A stretch of 6,866 nucleotides of DNA from JAAYAY01 sp964429355. GTDB lineage: Bacteria > Planctomycetota > Planctomycetia > Pirellulales > Thermoguttaceae. Where the stretch lies: the NCBI GenBank assembly GCA_964429355.1, contig CAYSCH010000461.1, positions 1 to 6,866 of the forward strand. The letters run 5' to 3'. The position numbers were made by a program, and so were the translations under genes. Below the pieces are notes generated by a model. It searched no databases and was not told the origin of the DNA. It saw only the letters and a program-made list of their open reading frames with translations. This document shows positions 1-6,326 of the stretch, one piece after another (position 1 is the first letter of the stretch; each line of letters opens with the position of its first letter).

Positions 1-1
1 C

Positions 2-763
2 TCAACTTCCAGCGTTTTGAGGATGTCTCATTGATGGCCGCGTGAGGTATAACAATACGGTTGCGTTTCCCTTGAGGTTCACCTTCGCATCCTCGGCCAA
101 CCTCAGGCAAACAAACGCCGCCAACCTTTCGCGGACCCGGTTCGACGACAACGTATTTGCCTCAAATTCGGCGCACCCGCCCTTCCTGTCGGGTCGCTCG
201 AAGTAGATCAGGAGCATTCGCTGCTCGTCGCGGGCCCTTGCCATGGCCTCCGCGTAGTCTGTCAACCAGGGAATCGGCGCCTCCGGGCGACGAAGAAATG
301 CCAGATCGTCGGCCTCCACAGGTCGCTCAGCACGAAATGGCAGGCTGCTGACGACCTCGCCTCGCTCGGACTGAACTTCGCTGGAAAAGTCGAGAACGAC
401 CAGACCAGGGCCCCCACCCAGTCGTGCAAAAGCTGGGTGGTCGATGAGCCGAATTTCTTTGCCCCCGGAGGTGATTTGCGTATCCAGTGCAAGACGCACG
501 CAGTATTTTCCTGCCAAATGGGCTCGGGCCACGGGCGAAGTCAACACCTCCTCGTCAAAGTGGCGACACTGGGGATCTTGTTCATCCCAGAAGTAGACGA
601 CCATCATCGCCGAATTGCGATCGGCGGCTGCCATCGAAGCGGCGTAGTCAGATGCCCGACCGACCTTCCGTTCCATGAGCGTCGCCAATTCCCCTGACGC
701 GATCGTTGCGGCAAGGGCGACAATCACAGCGGCCCCAAATGTTCGCACAATCATCCAACTCAT
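2..763 (-). CDS. Exported protein with two tandem thioredoxin-like domains; second domain truncated
   Basis: Probable exported protein of thiol or redox character; substrate unknown. I chose the ATG at 763 because GGAG lies about 10 bases upstream and it starts a clean signal sequence (MSWMIVRTF, then a hydrophobic AAVIVALAATIA, cleavage near residue 24). An in-frame ATG at 814 would put 17 polar residues before the signal. Two internally similar domains follow, near residues 38-126 and 168-253: 'DYAASM..AMMVVYF' matches 'DYAEAM..RMLLIYF'. The usual CxxC is reduced to one Cys in each (C66 in DPQC, C197 in KGGC). Each domain has a second Cys exactly 22 residues later (C88, C219). So this is unlikely to be a classical oxidoreductase. 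Domain 1 continues into 'LIDHPAF..GGPGLVVLDF'. Domain 2 loses that part and ends with an unrelated tail, while the -1 frame remains open to the window edge. It could be a frameshifted gene, a sequencing error or a real short form. Fold assignment is fairly sure, role is not. Confidence 0.8.
   Translation of the reverse strand: MSWMIVRTFGAAVIVALAATIASGELATLMERKVGRASDYAASMAAADRNSAMMVVYFWDEQDPQCRHFDEEVLTSPVARAHLAGKYCVRLALDTQITSGGKEIRLIDHPAFARLGGGPGLVVLDFSSEVQSERGEVVSSLPFRAERPVEADDLAFLRRPEAPIPWLTDYAEAMARARDEQRMLLIYFERPDRKGGCAEFEANTLSSNRVRERLAAFVCLRLAEDAKVNLKGNATVLLYLTRPSMRHPQNAGS
65..71 (-). other. Candidate -1 slippery heptamer G GGA AAC
   Basis: On the minus strand this reads G GGA AAC, with GGA (codon 232) and AAC in the reading frame of the tandem thioredoxin-like gene. 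That is the X XXY YYZ pattern for -1 frameshifting. A slip here would continue as RNRIVIPHAAI, which resembles the matching stretch of domain 1 (EIRLIDHPAF), and stays open to the edge of the window. A mutation or sequencing error at the same place would look identical. Confidence 0.3.
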
Positions 764-994
764 CTGGTGGTGTCTCCGCGAATAGAGGCAGTTGCTCGGC
801 GAAACAGTGTCCAAGCAAGGGCCGTCCGTGGTGAGTGAGACCGAACGTTCCAGATCCGGTCATACGGACTGTGACTGGGCGAGCTGACCCATGCTGGATG
901 GCGTTGATTCCGGCACCAGCGGATCGTGCCCACGGACTGATGGCTCCGGAACGAAATCGTACCGGTCGTGCCACAGCATACGCTGACTCTCCCG

Positions 995-1023
995 ATTATG
1001 CTGACGAGCGTCGATGCGGTAAA
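995..1023 (-). promoter_or_regulatory. Weak candidate promoter for the minus-strand thioredoxin-like gene
   Basis: Read on the minus strand there is TTTACC (1023-1018), a 17-base spacer and CATAAT (1000-995), a 4/6 and 5/6 match to the sigma70 consensus. Transcription would start near 988 and leave a leader of about 225 bases before the ATG at 763, which is long. It is the best match I found on this strand, but a chance match is quite possible. Confidence 0.25.
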
Positions 1024-1028
1024 CCAGT

Positions 1029-1058
1029 AATTTGAGAGAATTTCGGTAAAATTTGAGA
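1029..1058. repeat. Direct repeat AATTTGAGA, two copies 21 bp apart
   Basis: AATTTGAGA occurs at 1029-1037 and again at 1050-1058, in a locally AT-rich patch of an otherwise GC-rich region. The 21-bp period is about two helical turns, the geometry expected for a protein that binds one face of the DNA. The pair lies 22 bases upstream of the -35 position of the promoter for the 1214 gene. The rest of 764-1213 contains no convincing gene; the short open frames there lack ribosome sites. Confidence 0.35.
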
Positions 1059-1079
1059 TTGCGAACTGACCGTTCATCG

Positions 1080-1107
1080 GTGAAAATGGCACAGACTCGG
1101 GTATAAT
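1080..1107 (+). promoter_or_regulatory. Sigma70-type promoter for the secreted-protein operon
   Basis: A perfect TATAAT at 1102-1107 is preceded, with a 16-base spacer, by GTGAAA at 1080-1085, a 4/6 match to TTGACA. The start of transcription is predicted near 1114, giving a leader of about 100 bases to the ATG at 1214. TTCA TCGG TGAA forms a small dyad overlapping the -35 position and might be an operator. Confidence 0.55.
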
Positions 1108-1119
1108 TCCGGTGCTCGA

Positions 1120-1139
1120 CCACCCTACCTCCAGGGTGG
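1120..1139 (+). promoter_or_regulatory. Stem-loop at the start of the leader mRNA
   Basis: CCACCCT (1120-1126), a six-base loop ACCTCC, and AGGGTGG (1133-1139) form a perfect 7-bp hairpin. It would begin only about six bases from the predicted 5' end of the transcript. There is no U tract after it, so it is not a terminator. A 5'-terminal hairpin that protects the mRNA from decay, or a DNA-level operator, would both fit. Confidence 0.4.
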
Positions 1140-1213
1140 GATATAAGTACTCTCTGGACGGATCCTGGACCGGTGGAGGGTTATTCCTTGCCTTGACGCG
1201 GAAGGAGCTATTC

Positions 1214-3097
1214 ATGTTGACAAATGGCTGGCGTACGACGGTGTTTCTATTAATTGCAGGCCTTGCGATGGCGGGTTCGGCGGCTGCCGAGGATTTTGCG
1301 GCCCAGGTGAGAGCCGCGAGGGACGCCTACCGCCCTCTCGATCAGACCGACGTCGTGGCAGCTCGGGCAGACTTGAACGCCGCAATCGCCGCAGTGGAGA
1401 CCCGATTTGCCAAGGCGGGCACATCGGCAGAAGGGTGGCGAAACTACCTCGGCTGGACCGAGTTGAAACAGGAACTGGCAAAGCCCGAAGGCCCCGACCT
1501 CGCTCAGCTCGAAAAGACCTTTGGCCGCCTCTCGGCAGGCCACGAGGGATTGCGGCTGGTGCCCTTCGCAACCCTCCGCGATTCGATCCGAACCTACGTG
1601 GGAGTTGTCCGGGGAATCAACGACAACAGTGTCAAGGAACGCTTCGGGAAAGTCTTGGACGCCCTGGCCGGCAGCCTCGAGTCACACACCAAAGCTCCAA
1701 ACGGTGAAGACGCTGCCATGATCACTGCATACCTGCACTGGCTGCGTGACGCCCGTCAGGCACCCGAACTCATCCAGGCGATCCGTTCCGCATCTCTCAA
1801 CCGAAACCTGCACGCGCATGTTTCTGCCGAATTGCTCGCCGCCGCCATGGGACGAGACGTAGACGAAACCTTGCCCGTTCACGACTGCATTCTCGGAACG
1901 AGTATTCACGGAACCGGTCGTACAACCGGAACGGTGGGAGTTGGCTTCATCCCGAGTCAAGATGTCGCAACGATCCAGATCATGATGAGCGGCACGAATC
2001 TGTCCAACACGGTCGGACACAACGGACCGGCCGTCATCTATGCCAATGGAACCACCCGGCTGACCACGCAGAAGCAGATCGTGATCGACGGGCAGCGAAT
2101 CTGGGGGGCACCGGCCCACGCCAACGCGACCACCCATACCAATATCCGTGCGATTTCCGTACGAAACGGCAGGCAGATCATCGAGAATATCGCGTGGAAA
2201 CGCGCTCGCAAACAGAAATGCCAGGCCGAGGCAATTGCCGCCCGGCACGCCGAATGGCAGGCCAGCGCCCGTTTTGATGCCGAAGTCAACGAGCTCATTG
2301 GGCCGGCCAACGACGATCTTCAGAAGAAGATCCGCGGACCACTTGTCGAGCGGGGACTCTATCCGGCGGAGCTGCAATTCAGCACCGACAAGGATTACCT
2401 CCGTTTCTCCATGCTTCAGGCCAGCGGGCTCGACTTGGGCGCCACGACCCAGCCGCCCGAGACGACTTCTGATGCGGATCTCCGCCTGCAGATCCACGAA
2501 TCAACCATCAACAACTTCACGTCGGCGGCCCTGGCGGGAATGCTTCTGAAGGAGCAGCGAGTGCAGGAGGCGGTAAGGAACCTGGCAGGGAAGCTCCCCA
2601 AGGAACTGGAGTCCGAAAAGGACGCGCTTCCTTGGGCTATCGCGTTCCAGTCGGCTCGTCCAATCTGGGTTGCCTTTGGCGACAACCAGTTCACGTTGTC
2701 GATCCGCGGGCGTAGCTTCTACGAAGGCGACACTCGCCATCCAGCAATGAATGTGACTGTCACTTATCGCATTGTCGGCCAGGGCGAAAGTGTCAAGGCC
2801 GTGCGACAGGGCGACGTGGAGATCTTTCCACCCGATTTCAACCCACAAGGCGGCGAACAACTCTCCGCCCAGGAGACAGCGATCCGCCGTGTCCTTCAGC
2901 GCCGTCTGGGCCGTTTGTTCGAGGAAGAGATCATTCCTGACGGGCTGGTCTTGCCCAAACAGTGGAGCCGTGCAGGCATCTTGAAGCTTGTCCAGTGGGA
3001 AACTCGGGACGGTTGGCTCGTGCTATCCTGGAAACGAACTGGGCAGCCGGCCCCCGTGGCGGAGCCAAACACTGATGATGTCGCTGTGGCTCAGTAG
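1214..3097 (+). CDS. Large exported protein of unknown function (627 aa)
   Basis: I do not recognise a named family. The start is the ATG at 1214: AAGGAG ends six bases upstream and the protein then opens with a good signal peptide (MLTNGWRTTVFLLIAGLAMAG, cleavage likely after SAAA, residue 25). A GTG at 1112 would add 34 residues of leader and bury the signal. The mature part begins mostly helical (27-220). A Gly/Thr/Ile-rich, beta-looking module follows (about 222-310, starting HDCILGTSIHGTGRTTG), then a basic helical stretch (about 315-390). The C-terminal half has alternating strands, a segment 'LRLQIHESTINN' near 423-434 and an ending 'GWLVLSWKR'. The IHESTINN segment faintly recalls lipid-binding periplasmic proteins; this is speculative. 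Only two Cys were seen in the mature part. It lies 21 bases before the next gene, with which it is probably co-transcribed. I recall similar long exported proteins from planctomycetes, without a known role. Confidence 0.85.
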   Translation: MLTNGWRTTVFLLIAGLAMAGSAAAEDFAAQVRAARDAYRPLDQTDVVAARADLNAAIAAVETRFAKAGTSAEGWRNYLGWTELKQELAKPEGPDLAQLEKTFGRLSAGHEGLRLVPFATLRDSIRTYVGVVRGINDNSVKERFGKVLDALAGSLESHTKAPNGEDAAMITAYLHWLRDARQAPELIQAIRSASLNRNLHAHVSAELLAAAMGRDVDETLPVHDCILGTSIHGTGRTTGTVGVGFIPSQDVATIQIMMSGTNLSNTVGHNGPAVIYANGTTRLTTQKQIVIDGQRIWGAPAHANATTHTNIRAISVRNGRQIIENIAWKRARKQKCQAEAIAARHAEWQASARFDAEVNELIGPANDDLQKKIRGPLVERGLYPAELQFSTDKDYLRFSMLQASGLDLGATTQPPETTSDADLRLQIHESTINNFTSAALAGMLLKEQRVQEAVRNLAGKLPKELESEKDALPWAIAFQSARPIWVAFGDNQFTLSIRGRSFYEGDTRHPAMNVTVTYRIVGQGESVKAVRQGDVEIFPPDFNPQGGEQLSAQETAIRRVLQRRLGRLFEEEIIPDGLVLPKQWSRAGILKLVQWETRDGWLVLSWKRTGQPAPVAEPNTDDVAVAQ

Positions 3098-3118
3098 ATC
3101 GCTGGTTGGAGGTGACCT

Positions 3119-3595
3119 ATGACCCCAAGCGTGTTGATTCAGTTCGATTGCCTTCCCATGCGTTCCCTTGGACGCCTCGACATCCCCCTCGATGCTTCGC
3201 CGGCCTTTGAGGCCAAGGCGGAACGGATCAAAGCTGCCCTCGCTAAGCACGGTCAGCATAACAGCTTCTACCTGCACAACGCGTCGTGCCGCTTCCAGCT
3301 TACAAACGACGAAAAAGTCGGCATGCTCGATTTTCGTTTCGAAGGCACGCTCTTGACCGATTCCGAAGACCGTCATACGAAGGGGTGCGATCTCGACATC
3401 GAGCTGCGACGGGAAACGTGCGACTGGCTGACGGAACCCGTTGTCGAGTGGTTCCGCCAGACGGTTGAGCGTGCCGTCCTGATCGAATTTGACCGCTACA
3501 TCGCGGCCGGCGATCTTCAGAAGACCATTGAGCGCGCCGGCAGACTCCAGGCCCAGAGCGATGCCCAGTCAGGCTTCGTCGGCATGGGATTGTGA
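3119..3595 (+). CDS. Conserved-looking small cytosolic protein of unknown function (158 aa)
   Basis: No named family recognised. The ATG at 3119 has a strong ribosome site, GGAGGT at 3108-3113, five bases upstream. There is no signal peptide or membrane segment, so it should stay in the cytosol. The N-terminal half alternates short strands ('VLIQFDCLPMRSLGRLDIPLD', then 'NSFYLHNASCRFQLTNDEKVGMLDFRFEG'), followed by 'CDLDIELRRETCDWLTEPV' and a helical stretch (about 108-150). It ends with 'GFVGMGL'. Three Cys lie in the core (near 56, 90 and 100) without a metal-binding spacing. The start is only 21 bases after the stop of the exported-protein gene and has no promoter of its own, so the two form an operon; a shared pathway is likely but unproven. 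I have an impression of planctomycete homologues with the same length and ending, which would suggest a conserved lineage-specific role. Confidence 0.85.
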   Translation: MTPSVLIQFDCLPMRSLGRLDIPLDASPAFEAKAERIKAALAKHGQHNSFYLHNASCRFQLTNDEKVGMLDFRFEGTLLTDSEDRHTKGCDLDIELRRETCDWLTEPVVEWFRQTVERAVLIEFDRYIAAGDLQKTIERAGRLQAQSDAQSGFVGMGL

Positions 3596-3719
3596 CTGTC
3601 CGAGCGGTACTCGCATGTCGAAGGTCTGGCTGCAAGAAGCCCTGACAGAACGCGGGGGGACTCCCACGAGCGTGGGTGTGTACGATGGGCGGTTTTGGCA
3701 GCGGCTCCAAGAGTCCTCG

Positions 3720-3747
3720 TTGACCGATCTGGGATCCCCTTTATAAT
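3720..3747 (+). promoter_or_regulatory. Near-consensus promoter of trxA
   Basis: TTGACC (3720-3725, 5/6 match), a 16-base spacer and a perfect TATAAT (3742-3747) make the best promoter in the window. Transcription should start near 3754 with a leader of about 80 bases. It implies that trxA is expressed independently and probably constitutively. A small hairpin CCCAC-GAGC-GTGGG at 3663-3676 sits upstream and might mark the end of the preceding operon, though no U tract follows it. Confidence 0.7.
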
Positions 3748-3834
3748 CGAATCCAGTCGGCTGAATTGTTGCCAGAATAGAAGGTTGCGTCGTCTCTCGA
3801 CAGGGAGCGGGGGCACCGACAAGGAGAATCACCC

Positions 3835-4161
3835 ATGGGAAAAGTCAGTGAAGTCAACGACAGCACCTTCCAAGCCGAAGTTCTTGATGCGAGCGAGCCG
3901 GTGCTTGTCGATTTTTGGGCCCCCTGGTGCGGTCCGTGCCGAGCGATCGCGCCCATGATCGAAGAACTGGCCACGGAGAATTCCGGGGCCGTCAAGATCG
4001 TCAAGGTCAACGTGGATGACTCCCCCGCAATCGCCGGCCAGTACCAGATTCACAGCATCCCTACCTTGATGGTTTTCAAAGACGGCAACATGGTTGAGAT
4101 GCTGCAAGGCGTTCAACCGAAACAGAGAGTCCAGAACGCTCTCGATCAGGCAAGGGTTTGA
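3835..4161 (+). CDS. trxA: Thioredoxin
   Basis: Classical cytosolic thioredoxin: it reduces protein disulfides through a dithiol pair and is itself recycled by thioredoxin reductase, which is not in this window. At 108 residues it has the standard length. The active site WCGPC is at residues 31-35 in the usual context 'VDFWAPWCGPCRAIAPMIEELA'. The buried Asp (D26), the Lys of the third strand (K57), the cis-proline loop 'SIPTLMVF' (P76) and the late Gly ('LQGVQPK') are all present, so it should be active. There is no signal peptide. The ATG at 3835 follows AAGGAG (3821-3826) by eight bases. A near-consensus promoter lies about 90 bases upstream, and the gene appears to be transcribed alone. 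The symbol is the family default; a genome may carry several paralogues, so this need not be the main thioredoxin. Confidence 0.97.
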   Translation: MGKVSEVNDSTFQAEVLDASEPVLVDFWAPWCGPCRAIAPMIEELATENSGAVKIVKVNVDDSPAIAGQYQIHSIPTLMVFKDGNMVEMLQGVQPKQRVQNALDQARV

Positions 4162-4225
4162 GGATCCCAGGGCTGCCGAAAGCTGGATTCGGTTGATCCG
4201 CTCCCTGCAAGTGATGCCGGGCGGC

Positions 4226-4262
4226 GACTACCCTTCGAGACAGGTTGTCCTTGTGGGTAGTT
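4226..4262. other. Two-tier stem-loop downstream of trxA
   Basis: The outer arms ACTACCC (4227-4233) and GGGTAGT (4255-4261) pair perfectly, with one extra G-U pair outside. An internal loop separates them from the inner stem GACA (4239-4242) and TGTC (4246-4249), closed by GGT. No U tract follows, so it is not a canonical terminator; it may be a transcript 3'-end structure or chance. Confidence 0.3.
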
Positions 4263-4350
4263 CCATGAGTTTCCACAAACCTGTTCGTGCTTGAGCCCAG
4301 AGTCGTTGCGATCGCAACCGCGCGCTGCTGTCATTGCCAGCATCGTTCAG

Positions 4351-4379
4351 GTCACGGAGGCCCCGTCGCCCTCCGTGAC
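4351..4379 (+). terminator. Strong 10-bp hairpin, possible trxA terminator or REP-like hairpin
   Basis: GTCACGGAGG (4351-4360) and CCTCCGTGAC (4370-4379) are perfectly complementary around a nine-base loop. The stem is GC-rich enough to be very stable, but only TCTT follows, so termination would be inefficient if intrinsic. It lies about 190 bases after the trxA stop. An alternative is that it is the hairpin part of a REP-type repeat, because a GGGGACAGG motif follows directly. Confidence 0.4.
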
Positions 4380-4383
4380 TCTT

Positions 4384-4410
4384 CGGGAACGGGGACAGGT
4401 TCTCATTTGC
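4384..4410. repeat. REP-like motif (GGAACGGGGACAGGTTCTCATTT)
   Basis: The stretch GGAACGGGGACAGG followed by TTCTCATTT resembles, from memory, dispersed repeats found in planctomycete and some proteobacterial genomes near REP-associated (Y1, IS200-like) transposases. It is next to a strong hairpin, the usual arrangement of such elements. There is only one copy in this window and no transposase, so this is an impression that a genome-wide search must confirm. Confidence 0.3.
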
Positions 4411-4506
4411 TGGCCTATTGAGCTTGTTGTGCGCCCAGGATGCTGGGTGCCTGTTCGCCCGTTTCCGGACAATCTTGCACGTCGACCACTCTTTGGCGGC
4501 TTTAAT

Positions 4507-4530
4507 CCAAAGAATTTGGGCAAAGTTTGC
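4507..4530. promoter_or_regulatory. Two abutting palindromes, candidate operator for the coiled-coil gene
   Basis: CCAAA-GAA-TTTGG (4507-4519) is followed at once by GCAAA-G-TTTGC (4520-4530). Both are perfect dyads sharing the CAAA/TTTG arms, with centres 12 bp apart. They lie 73 bases before the ATG at 4604, where a promoter would be expected, although I see no good -35/-10 pair. A dimeric repressor or activator binding twice on one face of the helix would fit. Confidence 0.4.
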
Positions 4531-4603
4531 CGATTATGTCGATTGCAGCGAGGCGACACGGTCTTGCGCGCCCTTGCGCAGCACCCCCAACGAGGATGGC
4601 GAG

Positions 4604-6142
4604 ATGGCTCCGAAGGACAAGGCAGCAAAGCCGGGCAAGCGAGGAAACGGCAAGAATTCGAAGGGGATTGAGACGCGAATCGATGCGGCCCATCTCTCTC
4701 CTGCTCAGCAGTCGCCGCTGGCCGCCTGCCAGGAGCCCCAAGCGGTATCGGCCATCTCGGAAAATGCCGGCGTGGCAGACCGGATCCAGGCGCAGGCAGA
4801 TCAGTTAGCGTCCTACCTTCGCTCGCGTCAGCAGAACATCGATCAGCGTGAAGCAGAACTGAATGCCCGGCTTGCCGTCATCGACAGCGAGGGGCGCCGC
4901 GAACGCCTTGCCCTGAGCCACCGTGAGGCGGAACTGTCCGAGAGGGAAGAGGCCTTGACCTTGAGAGAGCGCGAACTCGAGGAGCGATGTGCGTCTGTCG
5001 CGAAGGCTGAGCAACGCCTCATGGAACAACGGGCAACCGCCGAGGCCGAAGCGAGTCGGCACCAGCGCGACCTGCGGCAACGTGAAACCACGCTCGTAAC
5101 GTCAGAACAAGCATCCGCGGATCGTCTTGCGAAACGCGAACAGGCGTTGCAGGAGGCCAATACCTGGCTCAGCGAGCAGCAGGAAGAACACCGCCGAGCC
5201 GTCCGGGAATTCGAAGACCGTTTGCGTCGCAGCGAGAACGAACTTCTTTTCGAGCGACAACAACTCGACGCTCACCGGGCCGCGTCGCTCGAGGCGATCC
5301 GGCGTCAGTATAAGGACTTGGAACGTCAGCGAGTTTCCCTCGAGCGGCGCGAGGTGGAATGGGAAAAGGCGGCTTCCCGCCCGAGCGCTGCCGCACTTCG
5401 CCTGGAACAGTCTCTTCGCCAGGAAGAGGCCGCGTTGAAACAACGCCGGATCAATCTCGATGAGGCTGAACTCAAGCTGGCCGAGGCCCAGGCGAAGTCG
5501 GCCCTGCTGCGTGAACGACTTCGAGAGGCCCGCCAGCAATTCCGTGAGGAGTTGCGCGACGAACGTCGCCGAGTTGCAGTGGAGCAGCGTGAGGCAATGG
5601 TCGAACTTCAGAAAAAACAGGAGGGATTGGCCCGCCGCAGTCGCTACGTCGATAACTGCCACGCCAAACTCGTCCAACTCCGGAGCGAACTGAGTGAAAT
5701 GCACCGCCAGACGCTCGACGTACGCCTGGCCACGGAGGAACTCTGGGTGCAACTTTCCGGGTCAACGCCTCCGGCGGCTCTGGCCGAATCGCTGGCCGAA
5801 GCAAGGAACCGATTGAGCCAGCATTATCGCGAGGCGGCCGGTGAACTGGAGCGCCAGAAATCGGAACTCGAAACGGTCCGCGGTGAATTGGCCGATCAGC
5901 TCCAAGCCGTCCTGAAGCGCAAGCAGGATGTGGACAACTGGGCGCGCCACCAGGAGGAAGAACTCCGCCAACAGGCCAGACGACTTCGTGATCGAGAAGC
6001 AGATATTCAGCGGCGCGAAGCCGATCTGAAGGATGCCACGCATTTGCGGGAATCGGAGCGTTTGGCCTTCGAGGCAGAGATTCATCACCTCAACCGTCGC
6101 ATCGCAGAAATCGAGTGTGATGCACTTGCCGTCCCCGCCTGA
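4604..6142 (+). CDS. Long coiled-coil protein of unknown function (512 aa)
   Basis: The frame is open from 4418, but I place the start at the ATG at 4604, eight bases after an AGG (in CGAGGA); the protein then opens with a basic tail (MAPKDKAAKPGKRGNGKNSKG). From about residue 57 to the end it is almost continuous Glu/Arg/Gln-rich coiled coil with repeated 'REAEL' and 'REREL' heptads. A Ser-Arg-Pro-Ser break near 256-262 may act as a hinge. Residues about 343-410 differ: 'RRSRYVDNCHAKL', then 'ATEELWVQLSGSTPPAAL' (W381). I recall this module in planctomycete proteins, so it may be the family signature. There is no signal peptide, membrane segment or Walker motif, so it is not an SMC or Rad50 ATPase despite the composition. 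A cytoskeletal, scaffold or envelope-organising role is possible. It appears to be transcribed alone and faces the Cys-rich gene tail to tail. Confidence 0.85.
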   Translation: MAPKDKAAKPGKRGNGKNSKGIETRIDAAHLSPAQQSPLAACQEPQAVSAISENAGVADRIQAQADQLASYLRSRQQNIDQREAELNARLAVIDSEGRRERLALSHREAELSEREEALTLRERELEERCASVAKAEQRLMEQRATAEAEASRHQRDLRQRETTLVTSEQASADRLAKREQALQEANTWLSEQQEEHRRAVREFEDRLRRSENELLFERQQLDAHRAASLEAIRRQYKDLERQRVSLERREVEWEKAASRPSAAALRLEQSLRQEEAALKQRRINLDEAELKLAEAQAKSALLRERLREARQQFREELRDERRRVAVEQREAMVELQKKQEGLARRSRYVDNCHAKLVQLRSELSEMHRQTLDVRLATEELWVQLSGSTPPAALAESLAEARNRLSQHYREAAGELERQKSELETVRGELADQLQAVLKRKQDVDNWARHQEEELRQQARRLRDREADIQRREADLKDATHLRESERLAFEAEIHHLNRRIAEIECDALAVPA

Positions 6143-6184
6143 CGTGAAGGTCGCCAATCACGTCGCAGGTCCCGAGATCGGCAC

Positions 6185-6224
6185 AAAGAAAAAAGCCGGA
6201 CCTCCGCATACGAGGAGGTCCGGC
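6185..6224 (-). terminator. Intrinsic terminator of the Cys-rich gene
   Basis: GCCGGACCTCC (6195-6205) and GGAGGTCCGGC (6214-6224) form a perfect 11-bp stem with an eight-base loop. Read on the minus strand the stem is followed by TTTTTTCTTT (6194-6185), the classic U tract. There is no U tract on the plus side, so it serves mainly the minus-strand gene, about 100 bases after its stop. The stem may still slow transcription from the coiled-coil gene, which ends 42 bases before it. Confidence 0.9.
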
Positions 6225-6326
6225 GTGACCAGGAAGACGCCGCGACAAGCAAACAGGGCATTCTTGTCAGCGTTCTTGGACCAACTGGGGCGACCCGCAG
6301 GCCAACTCCAATTGAAGTGTTCAAAT

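Larger units (their letters stand above)
4162..4603. other. 442-base intergenic region with several stem-loops, no gene seen
   Basis: No open frame here has both a ribosome site and a protein-like composition. The frame of the next gene stays open back to a start at 4418, but that part reads as unstructured sequence. Just after the trxA stop there is a nested weak hairpin: GGATC (4162-4166) with GATCC (4195-4199), enclosing CCGAA (4176-4180) with TTCGG (4188-4192). Further stem-loops, a REP-like stretch and twin palindromes are listed separately. Confidence 0.5.

Noticed and set aside
764..1028. Short open frames or a small RNA gene in the divergent intergenic region
   Set aside because: No ribosome site, no tRNA-like T-loop sequence and no promoter-terminator pair was found.
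1112..1213. GTG start at 1112 for the exported protein
   Set aside because: It would coincide with the predicted transcript start and place 34 residues before the signal peptide; the ATG at 1214 has AAGGAG at proper spacing.
1682..2497. Minus-strand open frame of 271 codons inside the exported-protein gene
   Set aside because: It is the antisense shadow of a GC-rich gene: no ribosome site, no signal or domain, while the plus-strand frame has a signal peptide and ribosome site.
3615..3746. Possible 43-residue small gene (MSKVWLQEAL) between the 158-residue gene and trxA
   Set aside because: No ribosome site before the ATG, and its end lies within the trxA promoter (its stop uses the TAA inside TATAAT).
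4418..4603. N-terminal extension of the coiled-coil protein from a start at 4418
   Set aside because: The extra 62 residues lack coding character and would cover the twin palindromes; the ATG at 4604 has an acceptable ribosome site.
5102..5752. Minus-strand open frame of 216 codons inside the coiled-coil gene
   Set aside because: Antisense of Glu/Arg/Gln-rich heptads gives Leu/Phe-rich sequence by codon complementarity; no ribosome site or recognisable protein.
4604..6142. SMC/Rad50-type ATPase
   Set aside because: Composition is similar, but there is no Walker A, Walker B or ABC signature and no globular head at either end.
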